64,000 nt of DNA from Chitinophagales bacterium (GCA_020636645.1 JACJXO010000004.1:186001-250000), one strand, 5' to 3'; counted from the stretch's first letter, positions 17,339 through 26,938 are shown. Translations and numbers: made by a program. Notes: generated from the sequence alone by a model not told the origin.

Positions 17339-17342
17339 ATGA

Positions 17343-20339
17343 TCAGAAATAATATCGTGCGCCAAACTGGAACTGTCGGGGTGGTGCCGCATTGCGGCGA
17401 ACCAGCACACCGGAATCAGCCGGACCTACCTGCACCTGATTGCTCTGGGTAGCGTTATTGCTGTATCCACTCAGGTTCTGTGCATTCAGCAGATTGAAAA
17501 CGTCGGCCCTGAACTCCAGGTTACCGGTACCCAATGACCAGGTGTATTGTGCACCCAGATCTATGGTATTGCTCCAGGGCAGGCGGTCATTGTTCCGGCT
17601 CTCGCCCGGACTGCGGTCACTGTTGCCCACATAGGCATCGCCGAAGGAACGGCCATCACCATTCAGATCAGTGGTGCCGTAAACTGATGCATCGGGAATG
17701 CGGTTGATGGGCATACCACTTTGAACCAGTCCGGCAAATGTGAACTCCCATCCATCGCACGGGTAGAGATTGAAAATGGTATTGAACACATGGGTGCGGT
17801 CGTTGATACTGGGGCCCCATTCGTCTTCAAAGTTATTGCTGTCCATCGCCCGGAAGTTGATGTCTTCCGTGTTGTTCTCATTTCGGCTCAGGGTATAGAT
17901 GAAACGCCATGCGTAATTATCGTTCATCCGTTCCTTCTGCAGGTTGAGACTGATGCCATAATACCTTGCTTCACCGGCGGTCTCACTCATGACCACGTTA
18001 CGTGCCACACCATACACGGTATCACCATTGATGATGGCATAGCTTCCTTCGTAGATCGCCACCGGACGGGTCAGGTCTGCCGTGGCCTGATCACGAACGT
18101 CACCTGCTTCAAAGTTCTCATCGACCGGATATGCTTCCGGAGCATTCAGATCTACCAGCCTGTACAGGAAGTTGGTCTTGTTATAGAAGCCATCTATATA
18201 GAAAAGCTTGTCTTCGGTCAGCTGCACCTGGTAGCCCAGAGATATCTGGTGGGTTTGCGGATTCTGGTAGCCGTTCGGATTCAGGATGCGGCGTTCATTG
18301 CTGAATGCCTGGTCACGCTGGCTCTGTAGGTCATCTGCTGAGGGGCCGTTCAGATATGGCACACCAGATGCAAAAGCAGAGAGGTTTCCTTCAAAAGTGA
18401 TCTTGTCCAGATCGGTTGTTGATGGCAGTATCCCCTGGTCTATCAGTGCCTGCAACTGTGCCCTGTAGTCATCGCTGGTAGTGTTCTGCTGCAGTGCATC
18501 GCTGTAGATGGCATAGAGGATCTTATCGTACACCATAGCATAGCCACCGCGAATCACACTGCGGCTGTTCAGCTTGTAGTTGAAGGATGCACGCGGGGCG
18601 ATGTTGTTGAAATCGCCCTGATCGCCACCACCTTTACTCAGGTTGTCATAATCATACCGGATACCATAGGTCAGGTTAAGTTTGTTGCTCACACTCCATA
18701 TGTCTTCTGCATACACGCTGAAAATATTCTGGCGTGTGCCGAAAGTGGCAGGACGCAGCTCCACTGCATATCCTAGTACCTGCACATCAGATGGAATATC
18801 ATTGACATCCAGAGCTGATCCAAAAGTGGCCAGCTGGGCCAGCTGATCTTCGGTTACCTGAACGGTGTAACTGCCGTCGGGGTTGCCGCCACCTGCCAGC
18901 TGGAAGTCTGAGCTGATCACTTCCACACCAGTTTTGAATGTGTGGTTCTCCCGGTAGATGTTGAGCTTCTGCTGGAACTGCAGGGTATTTTCCAGATCAT
19001 CAAAATAATAACCCGGATGCCCCAGTATTGCCACCGTCAATCCATCAGGTCCAATAACGTTGGTGTTTGGTCCTGCTCCGTTCACAGGATCTGCGTAGTT
19101 CCAGCGGAAACGGCTGAACTGCAGGTTGGTCTCTGTGCTGAAACCATCGCCCACATAGCTGTTCTTGCTGGCCAGCAGGAAAGAATTGCGCATTTGGGTA
19201 TTGGCTGCCGAAGGAAATACTACGCCGCCCTCCAGTCCACCGCCCTGTCTTTCAATTCCCACCAGACCAACATTTGCCCGAAGGGAAGAACGAAAGCGTT
19301 TATTCCATACCTGATCTATTTTTCCGCTCAGGTAGGTGAAGTTGTTACGTCCCGGAACGGCTTCTGTCAGCCCCAGCTGAGGAACGTCCAGCACATTCTC
19401 TTTCAGGTCAAAGGTTTGTTCAGCATTTACATAATAGAAGGTCCTATCTGGTTTGATGGCTCCGCCAAATCCTATACCCAGCTGCTGGCGCATGAAGGTA
19501 TTGTTCACCTGATTACCGCTCAGATCTCGTTGGGTATAAGGTGATGCACCTACACCCAGGGTATCTATCACAGCACCGGGGCGTGTCAGATAAAAAGCTT
19601 CTGCAGAAAAATCGTTGGAGCCGCTGCGGGTGGTGATGTCAATGATGCCGTTGCCGGTCAGACCGTACTCGGTACTGAAGTTGTTGGTCAGCACAGAAAT
19701 GTTGCGGGCAAAGCCTACGGGGATGGCAAATTTCTGCCCGCCCAGAAAACGCTCATTGTTATCGAAACCGTCGATGGTGTAATTGGTGTACAGTGAGTTA
19801 CCACCCATGATGCTCACGTTAGGTGCTTCGGGATAGAATCCGGTTGCCTGTACCACGCCCGGAAGCCTGAACAGAACACGGGTAATATCGCGACCTTCTA
19901 CCGGGATCTGCCTGATCTCTTTCAGTGAAAGCTCTGATGAAACCTCCGCATTGATCGTATTGATGCGGGAGGTACTGGCCGCAGTTATGGCCACTTCATC
20001 CAGTGTGGTCTCGGTCTTTCTTGGCATGGCAAGTTGCACACTGGCCTTTTCATTGTTTTTGAGCTCTACTTCGCTCAGGCTGACACCACTGTAGCTTGCG
20101 TTGCCCGCAGCAGAGATGGTATAGGTGCCGTTCACGGGCAGTGATCTGAAACGCACTTTACCCTGAGCATCAGTTACTGACTGGTCTGTATAACCTATAG
20201 CAGTGTTCTGAATACTGACGGTAATGCCTTCCAGAGGTCCTGCAGATGCCAGGTCGGTCACATTGACCTCCAGATCGACCTGGGCTATTATAGTTGATAC
20301 AAATAATATATGTAATAAAGTTAATGCAAATGTTCGCAT
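17343..20339 (-). CDS. TonB-dependent outer-membrane receptor with carboxypeptidase-regulatory-like domain
   Basis: The receptor is 998 aa. It has a signal peptide (ending STIIAQ), a carboxypeptidase-regulatory-like beta-sandwich at about 20-110, and a plug domain at about 130-250 (VEGRDITRVLFRLPGVVQAT, MGGNSLYTNYTIDGFDNNER). A large beta-barrel ends FQFGARYYF with the terminal aromatic typical of outer-membrane barrels. The closest type I recognise is the Oar-like receptor group. It stands 44 nt upstream of a YnjB-type binding protein, so receptor and importer may form one uptake route. Confidence 0.9.
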   Translation of the reverse strand: MRTFALTLLHILFVSTIIAQVDLEVNVTDLASAGPLEGITVSIQNTAIGYTDQSVTDAQGKVRFRSLPVNGTYTISAAGNASYSGVSLSEVELKNNEKASVQLAMPRKTETTLDEVAITAASTSRINTINAEVSSELSLKEIRQIPVEGRDITRVLFRLPGVVQATGFYPEAPNVSIMGGNSLYTNYTIDGFDNNERFLGGQKFAIPVGFARNISVLTNNFSTEYGLTGNGIIDITTRSGSNDFSAEAFYLTRPGAVIDTLGVGASPYTQRDLSGNQVNNTFMRQQLGIGFGGAIKPDRTFYYVNAEQTFDLKENVLDVPQLGLTEAVPGRNNFTYLSGKIDQVWNKRFRSSLRANVGLVGIERQGGGLEGGVVFPSAANTQMRNSFLLASKNSYVGDGFSTETNLQFSRFRWNYADPVNGAGPNTNVIGPDGLTVAILGHPGYYFDDLENTLQFQQKLNIYRENHTFKTGVEVISSDFQLAGGGNPDGSYTVQVTEDQLAQLATFGSALDVNDIPSDVQVLGYAVELRPATFGTRQNIFSVYAEDIWSVSNKLNLTYGIRYDYDNLSKGGGDQGDFNNIAPRASFNYKLNSRSVIRGGYAMVYDKILYAIYSDALQQNTTSDDYRAQLQALIDQGILPSTTDLDKITFEGNLSAFASGVPYLNGPSADDLQSQRDQAFSNERRILNPNGYQNPQTHQISLGYQVQLTEDKLFYIDGFYNKTNFLYRLVDLNAPEAYPVDENFEAGDVRDQATADLTRPVAIYEGSYAIINGDTVYGVARNVVMSETAGEARYYGISLNLQKERMNDNYAWRFIYTLSRNENNTEDINFRAMDSNNFEDEWGPSINDRTHVFNTIFNLYPCDGWEFTFAGLVQSGMPINRIPDASVYGTTDLNGDGRSFGDAYVGNSDRSPGESRNNDRLPWSNTIDLGAQYTWSLGTGNLEFRADVFNLLNAQNLSGYSNNATQSNQVQVGPADSGVLVRRNAAPPRQFQFGARYYF

Positions 20340-20380
20340 AACATTGGTTTTAGGTGTAAAAAAAAGCTGGTTGGAAAATG

Positions 20381-21061
20381 TCAGGCAAGTACAGGCGGAC
20401 CCCTGCGAATATGCACCCGGTTCATATAGCGGGTGTGAGGCAACTCAGGTAAATTCTTTTGATCTGATGCCTGGATCAGGAAAGAAAGAAGCCACTGCAG
20501 ACCAGATGGTTTGCGGATCCTGGCAAGCAGCCGTTGTATATCCTGCAAAGAATGCAGGTCGTGTAGTCTGGTGAGCAGATTGACGGTAGCAAGTTGCATC
20601 AGCTCCTTTAGTACGACCGGGGTCTGCCAGTGTATGTTCAGAAGATCAGCCTCGTCAAAGGTCTTTCTGTCTATAGCCATCAGATAGACCCCTCCTCTGT
20701 GGTCGGGTCCCAGTACCAGTCCTTTATCCAGTCTGGAAGCTGCCTGCAGCAGATGGTGACTTCGCAGGAACGGACAATCGCTGCCTACAGTGATCACTTT
20801 ATCAAAACCTGCAGCAAATACGGTAGTAATAGCATGATGGAAACGTTCGCCGAAGCTTTGTCCCTGCTGTCTGGTGGAATCAATGACAAATACCGGAAGC
20901 CCGGTGGCATGCGCTTCAGAACATATACTTCTGAACAATCTGGATGCCAGGGTAGTATTGGCCCGATGTCTTCTTGCACCCAGCCAGTTCTTATGACGGG
21001 CCTCATCTTCCGGATGCCGGGCAAAAACGAGAATAGCAGTATCAGTACACGATCGGTCCAC
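20381..21061 (-). CDS. DUF2064 / TIGR04282-type transferase family protein
   Basis: The 226-aa protein has the core of the family called rSAM/selenodomain-associated transferase 1: ILVFARHPEDEARHKNWLG, GQSFGERFHHAI, VITVGSDCPFL and LGPDHRGGVYLMAIDR. The fold is GT-A/nucleotidyltransferase-like and cytosolic. The start appears to be GTG at 21061; no ATG fits. About 45 residues past the domain form an unusual tail ending HIRRGPPVLA. The family is often found with radical SAM genes, and one lies 7 kb downstream on the same strand. The substrate is unknown. Confidence 0.8.
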   Translation of the reverse strand: MDRSCTDTAILVFARHPEDEARHKNWLGARRHRANTTLASRLFRSICSEAHATGLPVFVIDSTRQQGQSFGERFHHAITTVFAAGFDKVITVGSDCPFLRSHHLLQAASRLDKGLVLGPDHRGGVYLMAIDRKTFDEADLLNIHWQTPVVLKELMQLATVNLLTRLHDLHSLQDIQRLLARIRKPSGLQWLLSFLIQASDQKNLPELPHTRYMNRVHIRRGPPVLA

Positions 21062-21130
21062 GAAAACAATGGCTATGTGGCTGTAAATATACAGGAGCAG
21101 AAATTAGTTCAGTAAACTCTGATAAACTAT

Positions 21131-22447
21131 TCAGTTGCGGATCATGATCCGGTAGCTGTAAGGAGCTGCACTGAAAGCATCCTGCAGCACCAGTTGATCG
21201 CCTGTTAAGAGATCTACCCACACACCGCGAAGGGTCTCCGGGCAAACCGTACTGATCTCCACGTCTCTTGGATTGATCATTACCAACAGTTGGTCGTTCA
21301 GCCAGGATCGGGTAAAAAGGATCATATGATATCCTGTGTCAAACCACTCTCTGTTTCCTCTTCGTAACGCCGGATGGATACGATATAAGCGCATCAGATC
21401 CTGATAGGCCTGTAAGATCTCCGGATTAGAAAGCCAGTTGGTGGTGGACTGATTGAAAAAGGAAACTGTTCCTGTTCGTCCCACTTCCTGTGTACCATAG
21501 ATCAATGGCATACCGGCACCACTGGTCAGGGTAAGTGCAAATGCGGTGAGCGCCGCCTCCTGACTGCCAAATAAAGTAGGTGGTGCAGCGTCCCAGGCTG
21601 ATTCATCATGGTTCGTGGTAAATACCAGCCGGTTATGCAATGGGGCAGTTGAGCTGGCCACCGGAAGACTTCCCACATCTGCATTACTGTTCATGACGTT
21701 TTTGAGATCACCGTACCAGCTCCAGCCAAAATTCAGATCAAACCCGGCTGTCAGGTGATCGGGTCTGGCACCTTCTGCCAGCATGAACAAAGTTTTATTT
21801 GCCCTGCTTCTCAGAGAATCGTTCGCCTGCTGCCAGAAATCAAACGGCACCAGATCTGCAGCATCGCATCTGAAACCATCTATGCCTGTTTCTGTTATCC
21901 AGTACCACATTGCATCGATCATGGCCAGCCGCATGTTGTTGTTGCTGTAATTGAGATCTGCCACATCATTCCATCCGGTGCCGGGTGGAGAAATGATATT
22001 GCCACTGCCATCCTGGGTGTACCAGTCGGGGTGTTCAGTGATCCAGGGGTTGTCCCAGGCAGTATGGTTGGCAACCCAATCCAATATCACTGCCATGCCA
22101 TGTGCATGTGCTGCTCCTACAAGTTCTGTCAGTTTATTCAGATCGCCCAGGTCAGGATTGACCTCGGTATAATCTGCCACGGCATAAGGTGAGCCTACTG
22201 CATTCACCTGCCCTTCCGGATAAATGGGCATGAGCCAGATCACATTCACTTCCAGGCTATCCAGATTGTCCAGTCTGTCTATGACAGCCTGCAGGTTGCG
22301 TGTAGGGCTGTAGGCTTTGAAATTTACTTCATAGACCACTGCATCCTGCAGGGCTGTAAGTTCGAAAATTTCAGGCGAGATCGTCTCCTTACTACAGGAA
22401 AAGAACAGAACGATCGGAAAAAACAGAAATAAAACTTTCTTACTCAT
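21131..22447 (-). CDS. Alpha-amylase family (GH13) lipoprotein
   Basis: This 438-aa glycoside hydrolase is anchored as a lipoprotein (VLFFSCSK, Cys18). The four conserved GH13 regions are present: DWVANHT, GFRCDAAD with nucleophile Asp195, LAEG with acid/base Glu225, and TTNHDES with Asp281. The (beta/alpha)8 barrel fills most of the protein, with a short C-terminal beta domain. Specificity is unclear. No SusCD or other polysaccharide locus is adjacent, so it may be a stand-alone surface or periplasmic amylase. Confidence 0.92.
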   Translation of the reverse strand: MSKKVLFLFFPIVLFFSCSKETISPEIFELTALQDAVVYEVNFKAYSPTRNLQAVIDRLDNLDSLEVNVIWLMPIYPEGQVNAVGSPYAVADYTEVNPDLGDLNKLTELVGAAHAHGMAVILDWVANHTAWDNPWITEHPDWYTQDGSGNIISPPGTGWNDVADLNYSNNNMRLAMIDAMWYWITETGIDGFRCDAADLVPFDFWQQANDSLRSRANKTLFMLAEGARPDHLTAGFDLNFGWSWYGDLKNVMNSNADVGSLPVASSTAPLHNRLVFTTNHDESAWDAAPPTLFGSQEAALTAFALTLTSGAGMPLIYGTQEVGRTGTVSFFNQSTTNWLSNPEILQAYQDLMRLYRIHPALRRGNREWFDTGYHMILFTRSWLNDQLLVMINPRDVEISTVCPETLRGVWVDLLTGDQLVLQDAFSAAPYSYRIMIRN

Positions 22448-22471
22448 GCCTGTGTAGATCCGGACAGGAGA

Positions 22472-22960
22472 TCACCGGGCTTCGTTACCCAGATCTTCCA
22501 GTTGTTCAGACAGATCATCTATTGCATCACCCATGTCATCCAGGGTTTCCTGCAGGTCATTCAGTTCCTGGGTTTGCTGTTCCATATCTCCCATACCCGG
22601 AATAGTAAAATCTACCAGCCATTTACCATCTACTTTAACAAGACGATAAACAGATTCATTATTGAATTCATCAAGTGTAGTGACCGTAGCTGAGTCTCCG
22701 TTGATGACCGTTTTGTCAGACAGGATCTGGTATTGATACATTTCTACATCACCATCTTCAGAACTTCCGAAATTGGCTGATTCCAGCCAGGCCAGGAATC
22801 CATGGCTTTCAGGAGTAGTCAGTGCTTTGGCTTCATCCCAATTCTGCTGCTCCAGCGCTTGTATAAAATGATCGGTGGTCTTTTCAACCTGTTTGTTGGC
22901 AGAACAGGCACTCAGGGTCAGACCAAGGGTCATCGCCATTAATAGGTGGTTGACTTTCAT
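22472..22960 (-). CDS. Small lipoprotein with DUF4878-like (NTF2-type) fold
   Basis: The 162-aa protein has a lipobox (LTLSAC, Cys19). The N-terminal half reads FIQALEQQNWDEAKALTTPE, then a beta-rich part with YRLVKVDGKWLVDF, the pattern of DUF4878/NTF2-like lipoproteins. A C-terminal acidic coiled coil follows (LNDLQETLDDMGDAIDDL). A -7-like box TACCTTCG is at 22984-22991 on the minus strand. The function is unknown. Confidence 0.75.
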   Translation of the reverse strand: MKVNHLLMAMTLGLTLSACSANKQVEKTTDHFIQALEQQNWDEAKALTTPESHGFLAWLESANFGSSEDGDVEMYQYQILSDKTVINGDSATVTTLDEFNNESVYRLVKVDGKWLVDFTIPGMGDMEQQTQELNDLQETLDDMGDAIDDLSEQLEDLGNEAR

Positions 22961-23002
22961 AGTGGTTGGTTTGAGAACTGTTACGAAGGTAAGCTGAAAA
23001 TG

Positions 23003-23437
23003 TTACTCCTGATCCTGCCTGACAGCCTCCGTATTGGTAGCCAGAAAAGGAACAACTTTTTGCGTTTCCAGTCGCTCATTGCAAAAGTGAATATCGACCG
23101 GAGCATGATGAAACACTTCTTCTGATAGTTGAATGGTGAACAGACCTACGTTTCGGAGTGCTGTACTGTCAAGGGTAGTTGTATCAGGAAATACCCAGCG
23201 GAACAGGTAAGTTGTCTGGTCCTTATCGAGCTGTACGGTGATGACCTGGCCACTGAAAATGCCGTAGTCCACCAGGTATTCGCCCAGTCTGGTAGCCTCT
23301 GATTCTGTAACCCGCTCCGTGAAGTACAGTTCGGCATTATTGAAATGCAGCAGGGCACCATAGTCTGGCCTGGAACAGGAGCCCAGAACAAGCATCATGA
23401 ACAGGAGCAAGGGATAGCGCACCTTCAAATTTACCAT
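23003..23437 (-). CDS. Putative lipoprotein of unknown function
   Basis: The 144-aa protein starts MVNLKVRYPLLLFMMLVLGS followed by the lipobox Cys21. An earlier in-frame ATG at 23473 lies inside the nrdJ terminator hairpin and was rejected; one at 23452 is possible. The mature part is short, mostly beta, with no family I recognise. It lies between nrdJ and the DUF4878-like lipoprotein gene, all on the minus strand. Confidence 0.65.
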   Translation of the reverse strand: MVNLKVRYPLLLFMMLVLGSCSRPDYGALLHFNNAELYFTERVTESEATRLGEYLVDYGIFSGQVITVQLDKDQTTYLFRWVFPDTTTLDSTALRNVGLFTIQLSEEVFHHAPVDIHFCNERLETQKVVPFLATNTEAVRQDQE

Positions 23438-23456
23438 ATAGCTGAGATTCATGCAC

Positions 23457-23485
23457 AAAAAAAAGCCGGTCATCTGGTGACCGGC
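23457..23485 (-). terminator. Rho-independent terminator of nrdJ
   Basis: On the minus strand the 8-bp stem GCCGGTCA/TGACCGGC with a 5-nt loop is followed by eight T residues. It starts 24 nt past the nrdJ stop. Confidence 0.88.
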
Positions 23486-23509
23486 TTATTGATTGTGTTC
23501 ATTATCGGA

Positions 23510-26500
23510 TCAGCTGCAACCCAGGCTTTCTCCGCAGTTCAGGCACTTGTAGCAGGTACCGTTCCGGATGGTGGTATGGCCGCACTTGTGACACGGAGGT
23601 GCATCGCCCATCAGGGTCTTGTTGGCAGCAGATACCGGATCGCCGTTTGCGCCTGTTGCTTTTTTCTCCACTACCACTGCTACCGGTTCCACTTTTTTAG
23701 CGTGTGGTTTTTCTACCGGATACTCGCCTCGTGCTTCTGATGACAGATCCAGCGGAGACTTCTCTTCTATCTCTTCCGGTGCCACGTGAACCAGGTCTGT
23801 CCGGTCCAGGTATTCGAATGCCAGGAGGCGGAAAACATAATCCACTATGGAAGTACTGAACTTGATGTTCGGGTGATCTACCGGACCACTGGGCTCAAAG
23901 CGGGTGAAGGTGAACTTGTCTGCAAATTCTTCCAGCGGCACACCATACTGAAGCCCGATGGAGACGGCAATGGCAAAACAGTTGACCAGCGAACGGAAAG
24001 ATGCTCCTTCCTTATGCAGGTCAATAAAGATCTCGCCAAGTGTATTGTCATCATACTCGCCGGTACGAACGAATACGGTCTGTCCGCCTATCTTGGCTTT
24101 CTGGGTGAAACCACTGCGCTTGGCAGGCAGCTTCTTCCTTTCCACCACCCTGGACAGCTGACGCTTGAACATGGTATCCTTAGAACTCATGATGAGCGAG
24201 CGGGCTGCTTCCAGCACTTCGTCTTCGGTCCACTGATGGTCTGTACTGACCTCGTCTTTCTTATCACTTTTGGTTGACAATGGCTGAGACAGTTTGCTGC
24301 CATCGCGATACAGGGCATTGGCTTTCAGGCCGAGTTCCCAGCTGAGACGGTAACATTCCTGGATCTCTTCTACCACTGCTTCATGCGGCAGGTTGATGGT
24401 CTTGGAAATAGCGCCTGAAATGAACGGCTGAACGGCTCCCATCATCCGTATATGGCCTGTAGCCGGAATGAATCGCTTACCGATCTTACCATTCTTGTTG
24501 GCACAGTCAAATACCTCATAGTGTTTCTCCTGCAATTGTGGTGCACCTTCAATGGTCATGGTACCACAGATGACATCATTTGCCTCATCGATCTGAGCCT
24601 GGCTGAAGCCAAGTGCTTTCAACAGGTTGAACATGGGGTCCATGTATTGTTCACTCTTGAAGCCCATTCGCTGAAGTGCCACTTCGCCAACTGTGAACAC
24701 GTTAAATGCGAAAGTGATCTCAAAGGCAGACTGTACCACTTTGTCCAGATGGTGCAGTTCACTGTCGGTAAAACCTTTTGCTGCAAGCGATTCAAAATTG
24801 ATATGGGGTGCGCCCTGCAGGGTTCCGGTTCCTTTTGCGTAATCCACAATGGCTTTGATGGAATCTTCCTTGTAGCCCAGGTTTCGCAGCGCCAGCGGGA
24901 TAGACTGGTTGATGATCTTGAAGTATCCTCCACCAGACAGTTTCTTGAATTTCACCAGTGCGAAATCTGGTTCTACTCCGGTGGTATCACAGTCCATCAC
25001 CAGGCCAATGGTGCCGGTAGGTGCAATGACCGTTGCCTGTGCATTCCGGTAGCCGTGTTCCTCACCTAGTCTGACAGCATCATCCCATGCGTTACAAGCT
25101 GCACGAAGCAGATACTCCGGACACAGCTTCTGGTCGATGCCCATTGGTTTGATCTCCAGTCCTTCAAAATTATCTGCAGCATTATAGGCTGCATACCGGT
25201 GATTGCGCATTACACGCAACATGTGTTCCTTGTTTCTTGCATAACCGGCAAACGGCCCTATGGCGGCTGCCATCTCTGCTGAAGTCTTATAGGAGATACC
25301 GGTCATGATTGCAGATATGGAACCTGCAATGGCACGGGCCTTGTCACTGTCATAGGCTATACCACTTACCATAAGCAGAGAACCCAGGTTGGCAAAGCCA
25401 AGACCCAGTGTGCGGAATTCGTAAGACAGACGTGCCACTTCCTCACTTGGGAACTGCGCCATCAGCACAGATATTTCCAGCACAACGGTCCAAACACGAC
25501 AGGCATTTTCAAACGCAGCTACATCAAAAACGAGCTTCTCATCATCATAGAACTTGCGCAGGTTGATAGATGCCAGGTTACAGGCGGTGTTGTCCAGGAA
25601 CATATATTCTGAACAGGGGTTGGAGGCATTGATGCGACCATCGGCAGGACAGGTATGCCATTCATTGATGGTGCTGTCAAACTGTACACCGGGGTCAGCA
25701 CAACGCCATGCTGCATGGGCTATCTTATCCCACAACTTCTGGGCATTGACCTTCTTCATGGTCTCGCCGTTGCTGCGGGCTTTCAGCTCCCAGTCGCCAT
25801 CTTCTTCCAGTGCTTTGAAAAAGCTGTTTGGAATGCGGATGGAGTTGTTGGAGTTCTGCCCGGCTACGGTGCGATATGCTTCACCTTCATAATCGCTCGG
25901 ATAACCGGCTGCAATTAAAGCAGCTACTTTGTCTTCTTCCTTAACCTTCCAGTCAATGAAGTTTTCAATCTCCGGATGGTCGAGATCCAGGCATACCATT
26001 TTGGCAGCACGGCGGGTAGTGCCTCCGCTTTTAATTGCTCCTGCAGCTGCATCACCGATCTTCAGGAAAGACATCAGCCCGGAAGATGTTCCTCCACCTG
26101 AAAGTCTTTCTCCTTCTCCGCGAATGCGGGAATAGTTGGTGCCCACTCCGGAGCCATATTTGAAGATACGGGCCTCACGGGTCCAAAGGTCCATGATACC
26201 ACCAGGATTCACCAGGTCATCATCTACACTCAGAATGAAACAGGCGTGAGGCTGCGGACGCTCATAAGCAGACGTGGATTTTTTCAGTTTACCTGAATCA
26301 GGATCTACATAATAATGACCCTGTGGTTTACCACTGATACCATATGCGGTAAATAAGCCGGTGTTGAACCATTGCGGCGAATTGGGCGCTGCATACTGCC
26401 CGATGATCATATAAACCAGCTCATCATAAAAGATCTGTGCGTCCTTGGAAGAGGCGAAGTAACCGTACTTCTCTCCCCATTGTTTCCAGCAGTCGGCCAG

Positions 26501-26782
26501 GCGATGAGCCACCTGCTTGATAGAGGTTTCGCTGCCGGTGCTGCCGTCTTTCTGCGGAACACCTGCTTTACGAAAATATTTTTGTGCAAGGATATCAGTG
26601 GCTACCTGGCTCCAGGAGTTGGGAACCTCCACATGGTTCATCTCAAAAACAATGTCGCCGGTGGTGTTGCGGATCACGCTCGAGCGATTGTCATACTCGA
26701 ACATGTCAAACGGGCTGATGTCGTCACGGGTAAAATTGCGCTGAAAGGAAAGTCCGTTCGATTTCGCCTTGTGTGCTGCCAT
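23510..26782 (-). CDS. nrdJ: Adenosylcobalamin-dependent (class II) ribonucleotide reductase
   Basis: This 1090-aa enzyme makes deoxyribonucleotides using a B12-derived thiyl radical and needs no oxygen. Visible core segments are NSPQWFNTG, the glycyl-like region FKYGSGVGTNYSRIRG, NPCSEYMFLDNTACNLASIN with the radical-site cysteine region, and VIAPTGTIGLVMDCDTTGVE. A TSCPD-type domain (RFEPSGPVDHPNIKFST) precedes a C-terminal zinc-ribbon-like tail with two CxxC pairs (CHKCGH, CYKCLNCG) for the redox shuttle. No nrdAB or nrdDG is in the window. A promoter, a leader hairpin and upstream palindromes suggest regulated expression. Confidence 0.96.
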   Translation of the reverse strand: MAAHKAKSNGLSFQRNFTRDDISPFDMFEYDNRSSVIRNTTGDIVFEMNHVEVPNSWSQVATDILAQKYFRKAGVPQKDGSTGSETSIKQVAHRLADCWKQWGEKYGYFASSKDAQIFYDELVYMIIGQYAAPNSPQWFNTGLFTAYGISGKPQGHYYVDPDSGKLKKSTSAYERPQPHACFILSVDDDLVNPGGIMDLWTREARIFKYGSGVGTNYSRIRGEGERLSGGGTSSGLMSFLKIGDAAAGAIKSGGTTRRAAKMVCLDLDHPEIENFIDWKVKEEDKVAALIAAGYPSDYEGEAYRTVAGQNSNNSIRIPNSFFKALEEDGDWELKARSNGETMKKVNAQKLWDKIAHAAWRCADPGVQFDSTINEWHTCPADGRINASNPCSEYMFLDNTACNLASINLRKFYDDEKLVFDVAAFENACRVWTVVLEISVLMAQFPSEEVARLSYEFRTLGLGFANLGSLLMVSGIAYDSDKARAIAGSISAIMTGISYKTSAEMAAAIGPFAGYARNKEHMLRVMRNHRYAAYNAADNFEGLEIKPMGIDQKLCPEYLLRAACNAWDDAVRLGEEHGYRNAQATVIAPTGTIGLVMDCDTTGVEPDFALVKFKKLSGGGYFKIINQSIPLALRNLGYKEDSIKAIVDYAKGTGTLQGAPHINFESLAAKGFTDSELHHLDKVVQSAFEITFAFNVFTVGEVALQRMGFKSEQYMDPMFNLLKALGFSQAQIDEANDVICGTMTIEGAPQLQEKHYEVFDCANKNGKIGKRFIPATGHIRMMGAVQPFISGAISKTINLPHEAVVEEIQECYRLSWELGLKANALYRDGSKLSQPLSTKSDKKDEVSTDHQWTEDEVLEAARSLIMSSKDTMFKRQLSRVVERKKLPAKRSGFTQKAKIGGQTVFVRTGEYDDNTLGEIFIDLHKEGASFRSLVNCFAIAVSIGLQYGVPLEEFADKFTFTRFEPSGPVDHPNIKFSTSIVDYVFRLLAFEYLDRTDLVHVAPEEIEEKSPLDLSSEARGEYPVEKPHAKKVEPVAVVVEKKATGANGDPVSAANKTLMGDAPPCHKCGHTTIRNGTCYKCLNCGESLGCS

Positions 26783-26840
26783 AGTCTGTTTCAGTTGAAT
26801 AGGTTAAAAAAGGGTCGTTTTCAGGTTCAGGAGAAAACAA

Positions 26841-26866
26841 ACCACCCGTCTTTTTGACCGGGTGGT
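26841..26866 (-). promoter_or_regulatory. Leader hairpin at the 5' end of nrdJ mRNA
   Basis: The stem ACCACCCG/CGGGTGGT continues with three more pairs after a one-base bulge and closes with an A-rich loop on the minus strand. TTTGTTTTC follows. It lies right at the predicted transcript start, 59 nt before the ATG, so it could act as a stabiliser or attenuator. Confidence 0.5.
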
Positions 26867-26870
26867 GCAC

Positions 26871-26902
26871 CGAAAGTACGAAGCATCAGTGTAGCCTTTC
26901 AA
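26871..26902 (-). promoter_or_regulatory. Predicted nrdJ promoter
   Basis: On the minus strand TTG (26900-26902), a 21-nt spacer and TACTTTCG (26871-26878), which is one base off TAnnTTTG. It gives a leader of about 80 nt. Confidence 0.5.
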
Positions 26903-26938
26903 GTAACATTTCTTCACACCCCTGTGAATAAACGGCGG

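Noticed and set aside
23438..23473. Longer N-terminus for the lipoprotein at 23003
   Set aside because: The extra codons run through the nrdJ terminator hairpin and would bury the lipobox far from the N-terminus.
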